From Portunus trituberculatus (taxonomy: Eukaryota > Arthropoda > Malacostraca > Decapoda > Portunidae), in contig NC_059259.1 in assembly GCF_017591435.1 (NCBI RefSeq), positions 2,508,695 to 2,572,694 of the forward strand: a DNA stretch of 64,000 nucleotides, in the 5' to 3' direction. The notes beneath the pieces are model-generated. The model was not told the DNA's origin. It made no database searches and saw nothing but the letters and a program-made list of their open reading frames with translations. Shown here in pieces: positions 13,940-26,100 of the stretch. The number at the start of each line of letters is the position of its first letter. Within the stretch, counting starts at the first letter, position 1. The position numbers and the translations under genes are program-made.

Positions 13940-14480
13940 AGTCAGGTGAGTCACAGGCAGCCCCTTCAAAAGGCTCGCCCGTCCACTGCACCTGAATAGT
14001 GATCTTCAAGCTTCTACAGTGGAATTGTAGAGGCTTTCGCGCCTCGTGGGGGAACTCCGAGATTTTCTCCAGCTTGTGTAGCTCTACAAGAGACTATCTA
14101 GGAGACTATGCTAGGTGATACTACTTATTCTAGTCCTCCTGGCTATCGTGCCTTCTTTAGCACTCCTTTCCCCAAACAGGGCCACCACGGTGGCACAGCT
14201 ATTCTAGTCCTTCAGGATATACCTGTTGTCCCATTGCAACTTAACTCTCCACTTCAGGTGGTTGCTGTTAAGGTCTTTATGGGACGATCCTACACTATTT
14301 GCAGTCTATATCTCTCTCCTCGGGTTCCTATCTCCAAGGGTGATCTTGACGTCCTGGTGCGTCAGCTGACTCCGCCTTTCCTCTTGTTGGGAGATTTTAA
14401 TGGCCGTTACCCATTGCGGGATGAAGGAGCTAGTAATCCTCATGGGGTTTTAATCGGTTCTTTTATTGAGGATGAGGGAT
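13940..14480 (+). pseudogene. ORF1 end and ORF2 endonuclease start, plus strand (right half)
   Basis: Continuation of the plus-strand fragment at 7524-7821 after copy 4 is removed. It holds the last codons of ORF1 with a stop at about 13992, then the ORF2 start (LQWNCRGFRASWG, about 14016) and the APE endonuclease through MLGDTTYSSPPGYRAFF, PPFLLLGDFNGRYPL and IEDEGL. It stops at about 14480 against the tail of a minus-strand 3' fragment. The rest of this plus-strand ORF2 is not found on its right. The separate plus-strand block at 5969-7529 starts about 500 bp further along ORF2, so both may derive from one rearranged copy. Confidence 0.8.
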
Positions 14481-14606
14481 TGGATTGGATTGGATTTTTA
14501 TTTAGGCGCCTCAACAGCTAGGATTATATGGCGCCGCAACTATAGTTTAAGAAAACTGAAAGTAGTTAAAAACAATAAAACTAAATGTAACTAAAAACTA
14601 AGACTA
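14478..14606 (-). mobile_element. Short 3'UTR-only fragment of the I-like family (copy 5)
   Basis: Three GGATT units (plus strand, 14478-14495) followed by the paired GGCGCC motif and A-rich 3'UTR, cut off at 14606 where the next copy's GGAT tail begins. No coding sequence. The tail unit is GGATT rather than GGAT, so the tail repeat varies between copies. Confidence 0.8.
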
Positions 14607-14983
14607 GGATGGATGGATGGATTTTAATGTAGGCGCCGCAACAGCCACGGTCATTTGGCGCCGCTACCAAAATTTTAAAATATACGAAAAATGTTTAAAA
14701 TAAAAAAAGAAAAATAAAGAAAAATAATTATAAAAAAACTAAAAACAATAAAACCAATACAATTAAAAGTTGCTAAAACACTAAAAGTACAATAAAATCG
14801 AATAAAATATCAAAATACATAAATAAAATTCTAAAATTCACAAATAAGAAAGAAGGCCAGCCTCTCCCAAAAAACCGAATAAATCATGGCCAAGTGCCAG
14901 ACACGCTGGTCCAAGGACCTGAGATAGGTGATAGACACCGCTATCTCTACTGCGACAGCGGTAGAGGTAGCGGTGTCGCAGGT

Positions 14984-17900
14984 CTAGTAAACTAGGCTAG
15001 GGCACTCCACAAGTAGGTGCCGTACTGTGAGTGGCACCAGGCAGTCTTCACAGTAAGGTTGAGGGTCCCTGGTCAGCAGGTACCTATTTGTAAGGTACGT
15101 GTGACCTATACGTAATCGCGCCAATAAAGTCTGTGCACGGCGATCCCGGACATGGGAGTATGTCCACTGAGGGAGAGTGGAAGTAGTGATCTCTCCCATT
15201 TTCGAGGTTGCGACCCCCGTTAGCCATCTCCTCTGCCATATTGCTGCGACCGTCTTACGAATAAGATCAAATACATCTCGAAACGGAACAGAGGCAGGAG
15301 ATGGAGCGCAACTTGCTGCCTCTTTAGCGAGGCGATCTGCGTGTTCATTCCCTGGAACACCTACATGACCAGGGACCCAACAGAACCCAACACGATATCC
15401 TCTTTTGGTAAGTAGATAAAGCCACTCCAGGGCTGATAAAACCAAAAGGTGAAGGAAATAAAAGAGGAGAGAGCAGTAAGAGCACTGCGAGTCACTAAAA
15501 ATTGTAAAAGACGAAACCGGGAGAGTAAAAATAATCTGTAAAGCTAGGACTATGGCAGAGAGCTCCGCAGTAAAGACGGAGGCTACCGAAGGAAGGCTGC
15601 CAGACCGACAAAAAGAGGGGAAAACCACAGAAAACCCAACTCCTGCGTCGGATTTGGAACCATCAGTAAAAACAGGGATGTCATTAGAATGGATAAAAAA
15701 GTGTTCTAAAAACCGTGTGTGGGACAGAGCTGGCAGGAAATCCTTCTTGCCATCCATGGCAGGAGGGCATAATGAGGTAACAGGAAGCTGCCAATAACCA
15801 ACTCGCGGGAGACGGAAAGAGTACACAGGAGTGGGGTCGATAGATAACTCTGCCATGAGATTTGCAACACGTAGGCCAAAAGGTTTAGGAGACTCGGTCG
15901 AGTGACATACGCCTGCGAGCGCGAGTCCCGCAACATTGACACACAGGGGACAAAATCAGGCAGACGGTGGGTGCGAAACCAACACCGGAGCATCGAAGAT
16001 TGGCGCCGGAGGTCGAGCGGCCAGAAACCAGCATCCACTAGAAGGCTAGGTATTGGAGATGTCCGAAATGCACCCGTAGCCAAGCGGACCCCAGCATGAT
16101 GCACGGGGTCAAGCGAGCGTAGTCGTGCATCTGTTGCGGATGAGTAGATCTCACAGCCGTATTCCAGCTTCGGAAGTATGAGTGTACGGTGAAGCAACAG
16201 CAACGTGTCCCTGTCCGCACCCCAAGAGGTATGACTTAAAACCCGAAGAAGGGATAGTGCCTGCCGACAAGACGCCTTAAGAGAGCGAAATGGGGAACCC
16301 AGGTGAGACGGTTGTCAAATAAAAGGCCAAGATATCGAGTCGCCTCCACGCATGAGAGGCGTCTATTGGCGAGGTATAAATCCGGGTCTGGATGGACACC
16401 ACGGTTGCGACAAAATGCATGGCTACGGTCTTCGAGGTGGAGAATCGAAAACCGTTCATGTTGGCCCAACTGGACACCCTATTGATCGCCAGTTGGAGCT
16501 TGCGCTCAATCAGTGACATCCTAGAAGCAGCAAAAGAGATGCACAAGTCGTCCACATATAAAGAACTGTGAACGCCATCCGGTAGAGTATCTATAACACC
16601 ATTTATTGCAACTGCGAATAGCGTAACACTAAGAATACTTCCTGTGGGACACCGTCATTTAAAGCTGTAGCATCGGAGAGAACACTCCCAACTCGAACCC
16701 GTAAAAAACGTCTGGATAAAAACTGCTGGATAAAAATAGGAAGGTGGCCACGAAGGCCAAAATTAAACAAAGACTGTAAAATGCCATGACACCAAGCCGT
16801 GTCGTAGGCCTTCTCCAGGTCAAAAAGACTGTTACTTGATGGTGGTGATTAGCGAAGGCCTCACAAATGGAAGACTCTAGGGATAAAAGAGCATCAGTAG
16901 TAGACCTCATCTTTCGGAAGCCGTACTGTACCGGTGACAAGTACTTCCCCCTCTCCAAATACCACATGAGTCTTATATTTACCATCTTTTCTAACACTTT
17001 GCAAATACAGGATGTTAAAGATATAGGACGGTAGTTCGTAGCCTGGAGATTATCTTTCCCAGGCTTCGGAAATGGGAGAACCACTGCCACAGCCCAAGAA
17101 GATGGAAAGTCACCGGTATGCCAAATCATATTATAAAGATTTAAAAGAAAGTTAAAAGCAGTGTCAGACATGTGGCGCAAGAAGGCATAAGGTATATCAT
17201 CTGGCCCAGGAGAAGAGTCGTGACACTGGGACAAAGCAGTCCGCAACTCGGAAGCAGAGAAAGGGACATTATAAGACTCCTCCAGCGGAAGAAAAGTTTA
17301 TGCCGAGAGATTCCATTCTCTGGCGGTGACGTGCGCCCGGAGCTGCAGGATGCCTCTGGGAAACACTGGCAAAGTGCTCCGCGAAGAGGTCGGCGACATT
17401 CCTAGGGTCTGCCACCGTTCGCCCAGCAGACAACAAAATTGGTGGGGAAGGAGCAGAATACTTCCCAGCAATTCGGCGGACTTTGTTGAAGACATCCGTA
17501 AGAGGGTGCGGACGTTTATGGAAGAGACATAGGCTTTCCACGAGGCTCTTTGTGCCTCTTTCAAAACGCGGCGGGCCCGAGCTCGGCAGCGCCGAAAAGC
17601 TTCCAGGCACTGCGGGTCCCCACGATGTCGCCGGAGACGAGAGAAAGCTGCCCGTTTCTCTTTACCGCTGCAGTGCATGCTGCGTTCCACCAAGGAACGG
17701 GACGCTTAGTAAAGCGACCTGACGTCCTAGGGATTGTCTGAAGCGCTAAAGAAATTAAAAATCGGTAAAATAATCAACAGCCTCAGCACAAGTAGAAAAG
17801 TCAGCCAGCGGACGGATAAAAGAGCTAAGGTCTGTGAATCGACGCCAATCTGCCTTGTCTAAAACCCAGCGTGGGGCCGGGACTGTGGCTCAGATTTCAC

Positions 17901-18532
17901 AGATTCCAATAAAATCGGAAAGTGGTCACTACCGTGTAAATCCGGTAGGACTCGCCAATTAAAATCAAGGAAAGAATTAGATGTACAAAGAGAAAGATCG
18001 ATAGCTGTAAAAGTCCCAGTAGGACTGTGGAAATGTGTAACATCCCAGAATTTAAAATCTCAATCCCTCATCCTCAATAAAAGAACCGATTAAAACCCCA
18101 CGAGGATTACTAGCACCTTCATCCCACAATGGGTGACGGCCGTTAAAATCTCCCAACAAAAGAAAAGGCGGAGTCAGCTGACGCACCAGGCCGTCAAGCT
18201 CACCCCTGGAGACAGGAAGCCGAGGAGGAGATATAAACTGCAGATGGTGTACAGTCGTCCCATAAAGACCTTAACAGCAACCACCTGAAGGGAGAGTTAA
18301 GTTGTACCGGGATAACAGGTATATCCTGACGGACTAGAATAGCTGTGCCACCGTGGTGGCCCTGGTCAGGAAAGGAGTGTTAAAAAGGCACGATAGCCAG
18401 GAGGACTAGAATAAGTACTATCACCTATCATAGTCTCTTGTAGAGCTACACAGGCTGGAGAGAACTCCGACAGCAAAGCTCGGAGTTCCCCACGAGGCGC
18501 GAAGGCCTCTACAGTTCCATTGTAGAAGCTTG
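14984..18532 (-). pseudogene. ORF2 of copy 6: endonuclease, RT, RNase H (frameshifted)
   Basis: Same domain order as in copy 4. Endonuclease about 18100-18530. Linker with KEKRAAFSRLRRHRGDPQC about 17640. RT as an uninterrupted 195-residue stretch at 16659-17246 (NYRPISLTSCICK, YGFRKMRSTTDAL). VDDLCISFA at about 16550. Thumb and tether 15706-16203. RNase H in the 290-residue frame 14984-15856, with DIPVFTDGSKSDAG, FTAELSAIV and NEHADRLAKEA. The C-terminus has CEDCLVPLTVRHLLVEC. Frameshifts near 15890 and 16650 match those of copy 4. A frameshift after the zinc motif truncates the C-terminus. Confidence 0.9.
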
Positions 18533-18540
18533 AAGACGAC

Positions 18541-20440
18541 TATTTGGGTGCAGTGGACGAGCGAGCCTTTTGAGGCTGCCCGTGACTGACCTGACTAGAA
18601 ATAATCAAACGACGAGAAGACACCGGAGTTGAGATGTGCCGGGTCGTTGGACCTCAGCCTTTCGGCTTATCGGTGGGTGATGCGAACTATCATCACTTTT
18701 ACTGGTCCTCGGAGGACGAGGATCAGGCAGGACTGCACTTTCCGATACAGTTGGTCCACGAGGGACGGCTGTGACAATATCATCGGACGTCTGCATGCTC
18801 AGACCGTCCTCATCATAAGAAGTCCGATCTGAGACGGAGGGCGTCACAGAAGGCTGGGCAGAAACTACTGGAGCTACCCTAGCAGAGCGGTCCCTGGAGG
18901 ACTCACGATTATGAGCACCGGGAGAAAACTTAGACTGCTTATGCTGAGCTAAATCTAACGACTCCGCAGATCCGCGGTGCCGCTTAGTTAGACCCTTGAA
19001 AGGCTTAGGAGAGACAGGTGGCAAATGGACATCTACTACATGGGTGAGTTTGGTCAAGTCCGTATTTTTCTCGTCACTTCTTAGAGATGACTCAACCGAG
19101 TCATCAGCCAAAATGCCAAACCTGTTAGCCAGAAGAACAGGACCACCCGCCCCAACAGAGCGAGAGGTAGCAGGAGGAGTTGTCTTCGGACCGGCAGACT
19201 CAGCCGAAGAGCGAGCGGCCAATGAAGCATAAGATGTCGCACCAGTACCGTCCTTCTGGCGGTACAGGAGTTCACGGCGGGCGCTACCGAGGCTGATAAA
19301 CTGACAATTGGCAAGCTGTAGAATGTCCTGCTCCAGGCAATACCTGGGTCATTGCCTGGAACGTACGACAATGAAAACAATAAGCTGCACCATTGCAATG
19401 CTCCTCTGAATGCGAGTTGAGTGCAGAGCAATTACCACATCGGGAAGCTTCCTTACACGAGCTTTTCCGTGACCGTACCCATAGCATGAAAAGCACTGAC
19501 GAGGGCGAGAAACAAAGCGCCTCACCCTAAGGTTGATAAGACCGATATTAACACGGTCAGGAAGGGTGGACCCAAAAAAGGTGAGAAGGACCATGTTGGA
19601 GGAGTTCCTCATCTTACAAGTCACCTTTTGTACTGAGCTAGGGCACATTGCTAGTATTTCCTCTTCTGGGAATTCATAGAGGTCTTGGCTATAAACACAA
19701 CCTTTGCTATATTTAAAGGTGGGATGAGCCTTAACAGTCTCAAACATGCTGTCAGAAGGGCATAGGAGATGCAACATCCTAGCTTGCGTAAGATCTTTTG
19801 CTCGCACAAGCACCCCCTTCCCATATTTTTCAGATTCCCCTCAGGAATCGTGCCGATTTCTCTGGACAGGTACCGGGAGGCATGGATGAAATTGCCACGC
19901 CCATTTCTATAGTACGCCACAAACCAACGTGGAGGTGGGATCTGGCGGACTGCTGAAACTGAATTCTCTAAATAGTTTTCAAAAACATTTGCGATGTAAT
20001 CCATGTCACTGTCTGAAATATTACGTGACTGGAGAAATTCAGTTTTAAAGCCATGGCCGGCGAGGGCAGAGATGCTACATGTTCATAAGCTAAACGGCTT
20101 CATCACATGACATAAACGTCACATAGCAGCGGTTAGAAGGAAAGTCCTTATCATAAACCAGTCGAATGCGAACAACCGTACCATACGCCTTGAGAAGTGA
20201 GTGCAAGGCATGATAGGAAAATGATGGATTAACATTTACCATTACAAGAGAGTCATATGCAGCAGAAATGCATCCCTCAGAAGAACTCCAGAACAGGAGA
20301 CTGCTGTGGGAGGCCCTTGTGGAGGGAATCCTCCTCCCACTCAGACCTGAAGATGACGTCTCGTGGGCCAGGTCAGCCACCTCACGAGAACCTGAATGTT
20401 TTTTGTGTTTTCCCATAAAAAAAAAAAAACGGCTACACAA
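18541..20440 (-). pseudogene. ORF1 of copy 6: Gag-like protein
   Basis: Begins MVSLALGAKFLC near 20470 or within it. RRM-like segment (NPSFSYHALHSLLKAYG, VRIRLVYDKDF) near 20110-20240. Basic middle region. Zinc knuckles near 19380-19500, of which the third is damaged by a deletion of several codons next to CRTFQ (about 19370). The C-terminal tail to about 18550 keeps TSDDIVTAVPRGPTVSES and RPGTSQL. Frameshifts lie near 20090, 19990, 19815, 19490, 19370 and 19220. Confidence 0.82.
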
Positions 20441-20856
20441 AAATTTGGCTCCAAGGGCAAGGGAAACCACTTACTGGGACTACAATGGGAGGAGCGCTGG
20501 CTGCCGTGGACGGGTACCTCGTCCCCATGCTGACCAGTCGTTTTAAAAAAAGGCCCCACATGATACGAATGTTTGTCCACGACAGCTAAGTCCCCCCTAC
20601 CAAAGCATCCCCGCCTGGACACCCAACCATCCAGCACAGGACGGTCCCTATTGGGCGATCCCTCCAGTGGGTAGCTCCGCTGGTCCACGTAGGAACCATT
20701 TAATCTGGCCCCTCACTGGCGACCTTACTAGCATGGGTAACCCTCTCCCCCTCGAAAGGGAAGAGCAGGGGCCTAAGCCCCCTCTAGCCTCGCTCGCCAG
20801 GTCACAGGGGCACGCAAGCCCCCCCACCACGACAAGGCGGTTCCCATCTGGGGGGC

Positions 20857-23003
20857 CAATAAGGTTGTGGGTCCCTGGTCAACAGGTACCTTTGTGTAAG
20901 GTACGTGTGACCTATGCGCATTCACGCCAATAAAGTCTGTGCACGGCGATCCCGGACATGTGAGTATGTCCACTGAGGGATAGTGGAAGTAGTGATCTCT
21001 CCCATTTTCGAGGTTGTGACCCCCGTTAGCCATCTCCTCTGCCAAATTGCTGCAACCGCCACACGAATAGTGTGAAATACATCTCGAAACGGAATAGGGG
21101 CAGGAGATGGAGCGCGACTTGCTGCCTTTTTAGCGAGACGATCTGCGTGTTCATTCCCATGAACACCTACGTGACCAGGGACCCAACAGAACCCAACACG
21201 ATATCCTCTTCTGGTAAGTAGATAGAGCCACTCCAGGGCTGATAAAATAAATGGGTGAAGGGAAGAGAGCAGTAAGAGCACAGCGAGTCACTAAAAATTG
21301 TAAAAGATGAAACCAGGAAAGTAAAAATTATCTGTAAAGCTAGGACTATGGCAGATAGCTCCGCAGTAAAGACGGAGGCTACCGAAGGAAGGCTGCCAGA
21401 CCGATAAAAAGATGGGAAAACCACACTAAACCCAACGAATGCGTCGTATTTGGAACCATCAGTAAAAACGGGGATATCATCAGAATGGATAAAAAAAGTG
21501 TTCTAAAAACCGTGTGTGGGACAGAGCTGGCAGAAAATCCTTCTTACCATCTATGGCAGGAGGGCATAATGAAAAAACCGGAAGCTGCCAATAACTAACT
21601 CGTGGGAGCCGGAAAGAGTAGACAGGAGTGGGGTCGATGGACAAACCCATCATGAGGTTTGCCACTCGAAGGCCAAAACGTTTAGGTAAACTCGGTCGAG
21701 TGACATACATCTGCGAACGCGAGTCTCGCAATATTGACAGACAAGGGACAGAATCAGGAAGACGGTGGGTGCGAAACCAACACTGGTGCATCTAAGACTG
21801 GCGCCGAAGGTCGAGCGGCCAAAAACCAGCATCCATTAATAGGCTAGGTATTGGAGATGTCCGAAATGCACCCGTTGCCAAGCGGACCTCAGCATGATGC
21901 ACGGAGTCAAGCACGCGTAGCCGTGCATCCGTTGTGGATGAGCAGATCTCACAGCCCTATTCCAGCTTTGGAAGTATAAGTGTACGGTGCAGAAGCAGCA
22001 GTGTGTCCCTGTCCGCACCCCAAGAGGTGTGACTTAAAACCCGAAGCAGGGATAGTGCCGTTCAGCAAGACGTTTTAAGAGAACGGAAATGGGGAACCCA
22101 AATAAGACGGTTGTCAAACAATAGGCCAAGATATCGAGTGGCCTCCACACATGAGATGCGTCTATTGGCTAAATATAAATCGGGATCTGGATGAATGCCC
22201 CAATTACATGAATGCATAGACACGGTCTTTGAGGTGGAGAAACGAAAACCATTCATAGTTGGCCCTACTGGACACCCGATTCATTGCCAGTTGGAGCTTT
22301 TGCTCAATCAATGACATTCTAGCAGCAGCAAAAGAGATGCACAAGTCGTCCACATATAAGGAGCTGTGAACGCCATCTGGTAGAGTATCTACAATACCAT
22401 TTATGGTGACTGCAAATAGAGTAACACTAAGAATATTTCCCTGTGGAACGCCATCACTTAGAGCAGTAGCTTCGGAGAGAACACTCCCCTCACGAACACG
22501 TAAAAGACGTATGGATAAGAACTACTGAATAAAAATAGGAAGGTGGCCACGGGGGCCAAAATTATATAACGAACGTAAAATGCCATAACACCAAGCTGTG
22601 TCGTAGGCATTCTCCAGATAAAAAAAAAAAAGGGTTACCTGGTGGTGGTGATTAGTAAAAGCCTCACAAATAGAAGACTGTACAGATGACAAGTAGTTCC
22701 CCCTCTCCAAGTACCACATAAGCCTTACATTTACCATCTTTTCCAACACTTTACAGATACAGGATGTCATTGATATAGGACGATAGCTTGTAGCCTGGAG
22801 GTGATCTTTCCCAGGCTTAGGAAATGGAAGAACCACAGCAACAGCCTATGAGGATGGAAACTCACCGGTATGCCAAATCATATTATAAAGATTTAATAAA
22901 AAGTTAAAAGCACGGTCAGACATGTGACGCAAAAAGGCATACGGAATGTCGTCTGGACCAAGAGAAGAGTCATGACAATGAGACAAAGCAGTCCGCATTT
23001 CGG
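20857..23003 (-). mobile_element. I-like retrotransposon X, middle piece (part 2 of 3)
   Basis: ORF2 coding from the zinc-motif side (joined to 4306 by the CAATAAGGTTGTGG near-duplication) through RNase H (20922-21424), tether (21480-21832), RT thumb (about 21836-22260), RT fingers/palm (22522-22836) and up to CCGCATTTCGG at 22993-23003. The same 11-mer, one base changed (CCGCATCTCGG), occurs at 29725-29735, where the reading continues. Frameshifts are frequent (about 21290, 21640, 22270, 22640). Confidence 0.82.
20922..22980 (-). pseudogene. ORF2 of element X, RT to RNase H portion
   Basis: RNase H residues are visible in FTAELSAIVLAL and FCWVPGHVGVHGNEHADRL (20922-21424). The RT part holds YRPISMTSCICKVLEKMVN and LYVDDLCISFA-type sequence, with a short deletion that removed FGFRKMRSTTDAL next to VQSSICEAF (about 22680). 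It is not translatable as one protein. With 29736-30965 it makes up the ORF2 of X. Confidence 0.8.
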
Positions 23004-23195
23004 ATGGATGGATGGATTTTGATTAAGGCGCTGCAACGGCTAAGGTTATTTGGCGCAGCTTCAATAATTTAAAATGATAGTAGTTAAAAAAAAAACTATA
23101 TAAAAACAGTTAAAACAATATAGTATCTAAAAACTAAAAAATAAAATAAAACTAAATAAAATATTAAGATGCATATAATAAAATAAGAATAAAAT

Positions 23196-26100
23196 TCAAA
23201 ACTTTGGGAGAAGGCCAGCTTCTCCCAGAAACCTAAATACGTCATGTCCCTGAGCCAGATACTCTGGTCCAAGGACCTGTGAGAAATAATAGACACAGCT
23301 ATCTCTACCGCGATAGCGGTAGAGGTAGCGGTGTCGTAACTCGATGAAACTAGGGCACTCTACCAACAGGTGCCGCACGGTGAGCGGCACCAAGCAGTCA
23401 TCACAGTACGGTTGAGGGTCCCTGGTCATGAGGTACCTTTGTGTAAGGTATGTGTGACCTATACGAAGTCGCGCCAATAAAGTCTATGCAAGGCGATCCC
23501 GGACATGGGTGTAATTCCACTGAGGGAGTATGGAAGTAGTAATCTCTCCCATTTTCGAGGTTGCGTCTCCCGTTAGCCATCTCCTCTGCCAAATTGCTGC
23601 AACTGCCTCAGGAATTAGGGGAAAGACATCTCGAAACGGAACAGGGGCAGGAGATGGAGCGCGACTTGCTGCCTATTTAGTGAGGCGATGTGCACGTTCA
23701 TTCCCTGGAACACCAACGTGACCAGGGACCCAATAGAACCCAACACGATATCCTCGTTGTGTAAGAAGATAAAACCACTTAAGGGCTGATATAGTGCAAG
23801 AGAGAGTGTAAGAACACTGCGACAGTCACTAAAAATTGTAAAAGACGTAACCGGGAGAGTAAAAATTATTTCTAAAGGTAGGACTATGGCAGAAAGCTCC
23901 GAAATAAAAATGGATGCCACTGAAGGAAGGCTGGCACACCGATAAAAAGAGGGGAAAACCACACTAAACCCAACGCCTGCGTCGGATTTGGAACCATCAG
24001 TAAAAACAGAAATATCATTAGAATGGATAAAAAAAATGTTCTAAAAACCGTGTGTGGGACAGAACTGGCAGAAAATCCTTCTTTTCATCCATGGCAAGAG
24101 GGCATACTGAGATAACAGGAAGCTGTCAAAAACCAACTCGTGGGAGACGGAAAGAGTAGACAGGAGTGGGGTCGATAAATATATCCGCCATGAGATTTGC
24201 AACTCGATGGCCAAAAGGTTTAGGGAGACCAGCTCGAGTGACATACACCTGCGAACAAGAGTCCCGCAATATTGACAGACAAGGGACAGAATCAGGAAGA
24301 CAGTGGGTGCGAAACCAACACCGGAGCATCGAAGACTGGCGCCGAAGGTCGAGCGGCCAGAATCCGGCATCCACTAATAGACTAGGTATTGGAGATGTCC
24401 AAAATGCACCCGTAGCCAAGCGGACCCCAGCATGATGCACGGGGTCAAGCGTGCGTAGTCGTGCATCCGTTGCGGATGAGTAGATCTCACAGCCGTATTC
24501 CAGCTTGGGAAGTATAAGTGTACGGTGAAGCAGCAGCAACGTGTCCCTGTCCACACCCCAAGAGGTGTGACTTAAAACCTGAAGAAGGGATAATGCCTGC
24601 CGACAAGACGCCTTAAGAGAACGGAAATGGGAACCCAGGTGAGACGGTTGTCAAATAAAAGGCCAAGATATCGAGTCGCCTCCACGAAAAAGAGGCGTCT
24701 ATTGGTGAGGTATAAATCAGGGTCTGGATGTATACCATGGTTGCGACAAAAATGCACGGCTACGGTCTTCGAGGTGGAGAATCGAAAACCGTTCATGTTG
24801 GCCCAACCGGATACCCTATTGATTACCAGTTGGAGCTTGCGCTCAATCAGTGACATCCTAGCAGCAGTAAAAGAGATGTGCAAGTCGTCCACATATAAGG
24901 AACTGTGAACGCCATCCGGTAGAGTATCTATAACACCCTTTCTGGCGACTGCGAATAGCGTAACACTAAGAATACTTCCCTGTGGTACACCGTCATTTAG
25001 AACAGTAACATCGGAGAGAACACTCCCCACTCGAACCCGTAAAAGACATCTGGATAAAAACTGCTGAATAAAAATAAGAATGTGGCCACGGAGGCCAAAA
25101 TTATACAACGAACGTAAAATGCCATGACACCAAGCTGTGTCGTAGGCCTTCTCCAGATAAAAAAAACCGGTTACCTGGTTGTGGTAATCAGTAAAAGCCT
25201 CACAAATAAAAGACTCCAGGGATAGAAGAGCATCAGTGGTAGACCTCATTTTTCGTAAACAGATGACAAGTAGTTCCCCCTCACCAAGTACCACATAAGC
25301 CTTACATTTACCATCTTTTCCAACACTTTACAGATACAGGATGTCAGAGATATGGGACGATAGCTCGTAGCCTGGAGGTGATCTTTCCCAGGCTTAGGAA
25401 ATGGAAGAACCACTGCGACAGCCCAAGAGGATGGAAAATCACCGGTATGCCAAATCATATTATAAAGATTTAATAAAAAGTTAAAAGCACGGTCAGACAT
25501 GTGACACAAAAAGGCATATACAATGTCGTCTGGACCAGGAGAAGAGTCATGACACTGGGACAAAGCAGTCCGCAACTTGGAAGCAGAGAAAGGGACATTA
25601 TAAGACCACTCTCCAGCCGAAGAAAAGTTTATGCTGAGAGATTCCATTCTCTGGCGGTCACGTGCGCCCGGGGCTGCAGGATGCCTCCAGGAAACATTGG
25701 CAAAGTGCTCTGCGAAGAGGTCGGCGACAGTCCTAGGATCTGCCACCGTTCGCCCAGCAGACAACAAAACTGGTGGGGGAGGAGCAGAATACTTCCCAGC
25801 AATTCGACGGACTTTGTTAAAGACATCTTTAAGGGGGGTGTGGGCATTAATGGAAGACACATAAGTTTTCCAAGAGGCTCTTTGTGCCTCTTTCAAAACG
25901 CGGTGGGCCCGAGCGCGGCAGCGTTGAAAAGCTTCCAGGCACTGAGGGTCCCCACGATCTCCTCGGAGACGAGAGAAAGCCGCCCGTTTCTCTTGCACAG
26001 CTTTAGTGCATGCTGCGTTCCACCAAGGAACAGGACGCTTAGTAAAGCGACCTGACGTCCTAGGGATTGGTTGAAGCGCTACTGATATTAAAAAAATCGT

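Larger units (their letters stand above)
14607..20856 (-). mobile_element. Full-length I-like retrotransposon copy 6
   Basis: The tail GGATGGATGGATGG (14607-14620) and the 5' end CCATCTGGGGGG on the plus strand (to 20856) enclose about 6.25 kb with 3'UTR, ORF2, ORF1 and 5'UTR in order. The right neighbour is the second piece of element X. From about 15780 to the 5' end it is nearly identical to copy 4 (offset about 6,896 bp at 9001/15897). The 3' part (14607-15770) differs clearly from copy 4. Confidence 0.88.

Noticed and set aside
13600..13995. 131-residue plus-strand ORF in the GC-rich 5'UTR of copy 4
   Set aside because: It spans the 5' end junction and reads the 5'UTR in reverse; similar frames at 20667 and 29372 differ in sequence and length.
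25501..26055. 184-residue plus-strand ORF inside copy 8
   Set aside because: Antisense of the ORF2 linker/RT frame, which contains the family motifs.
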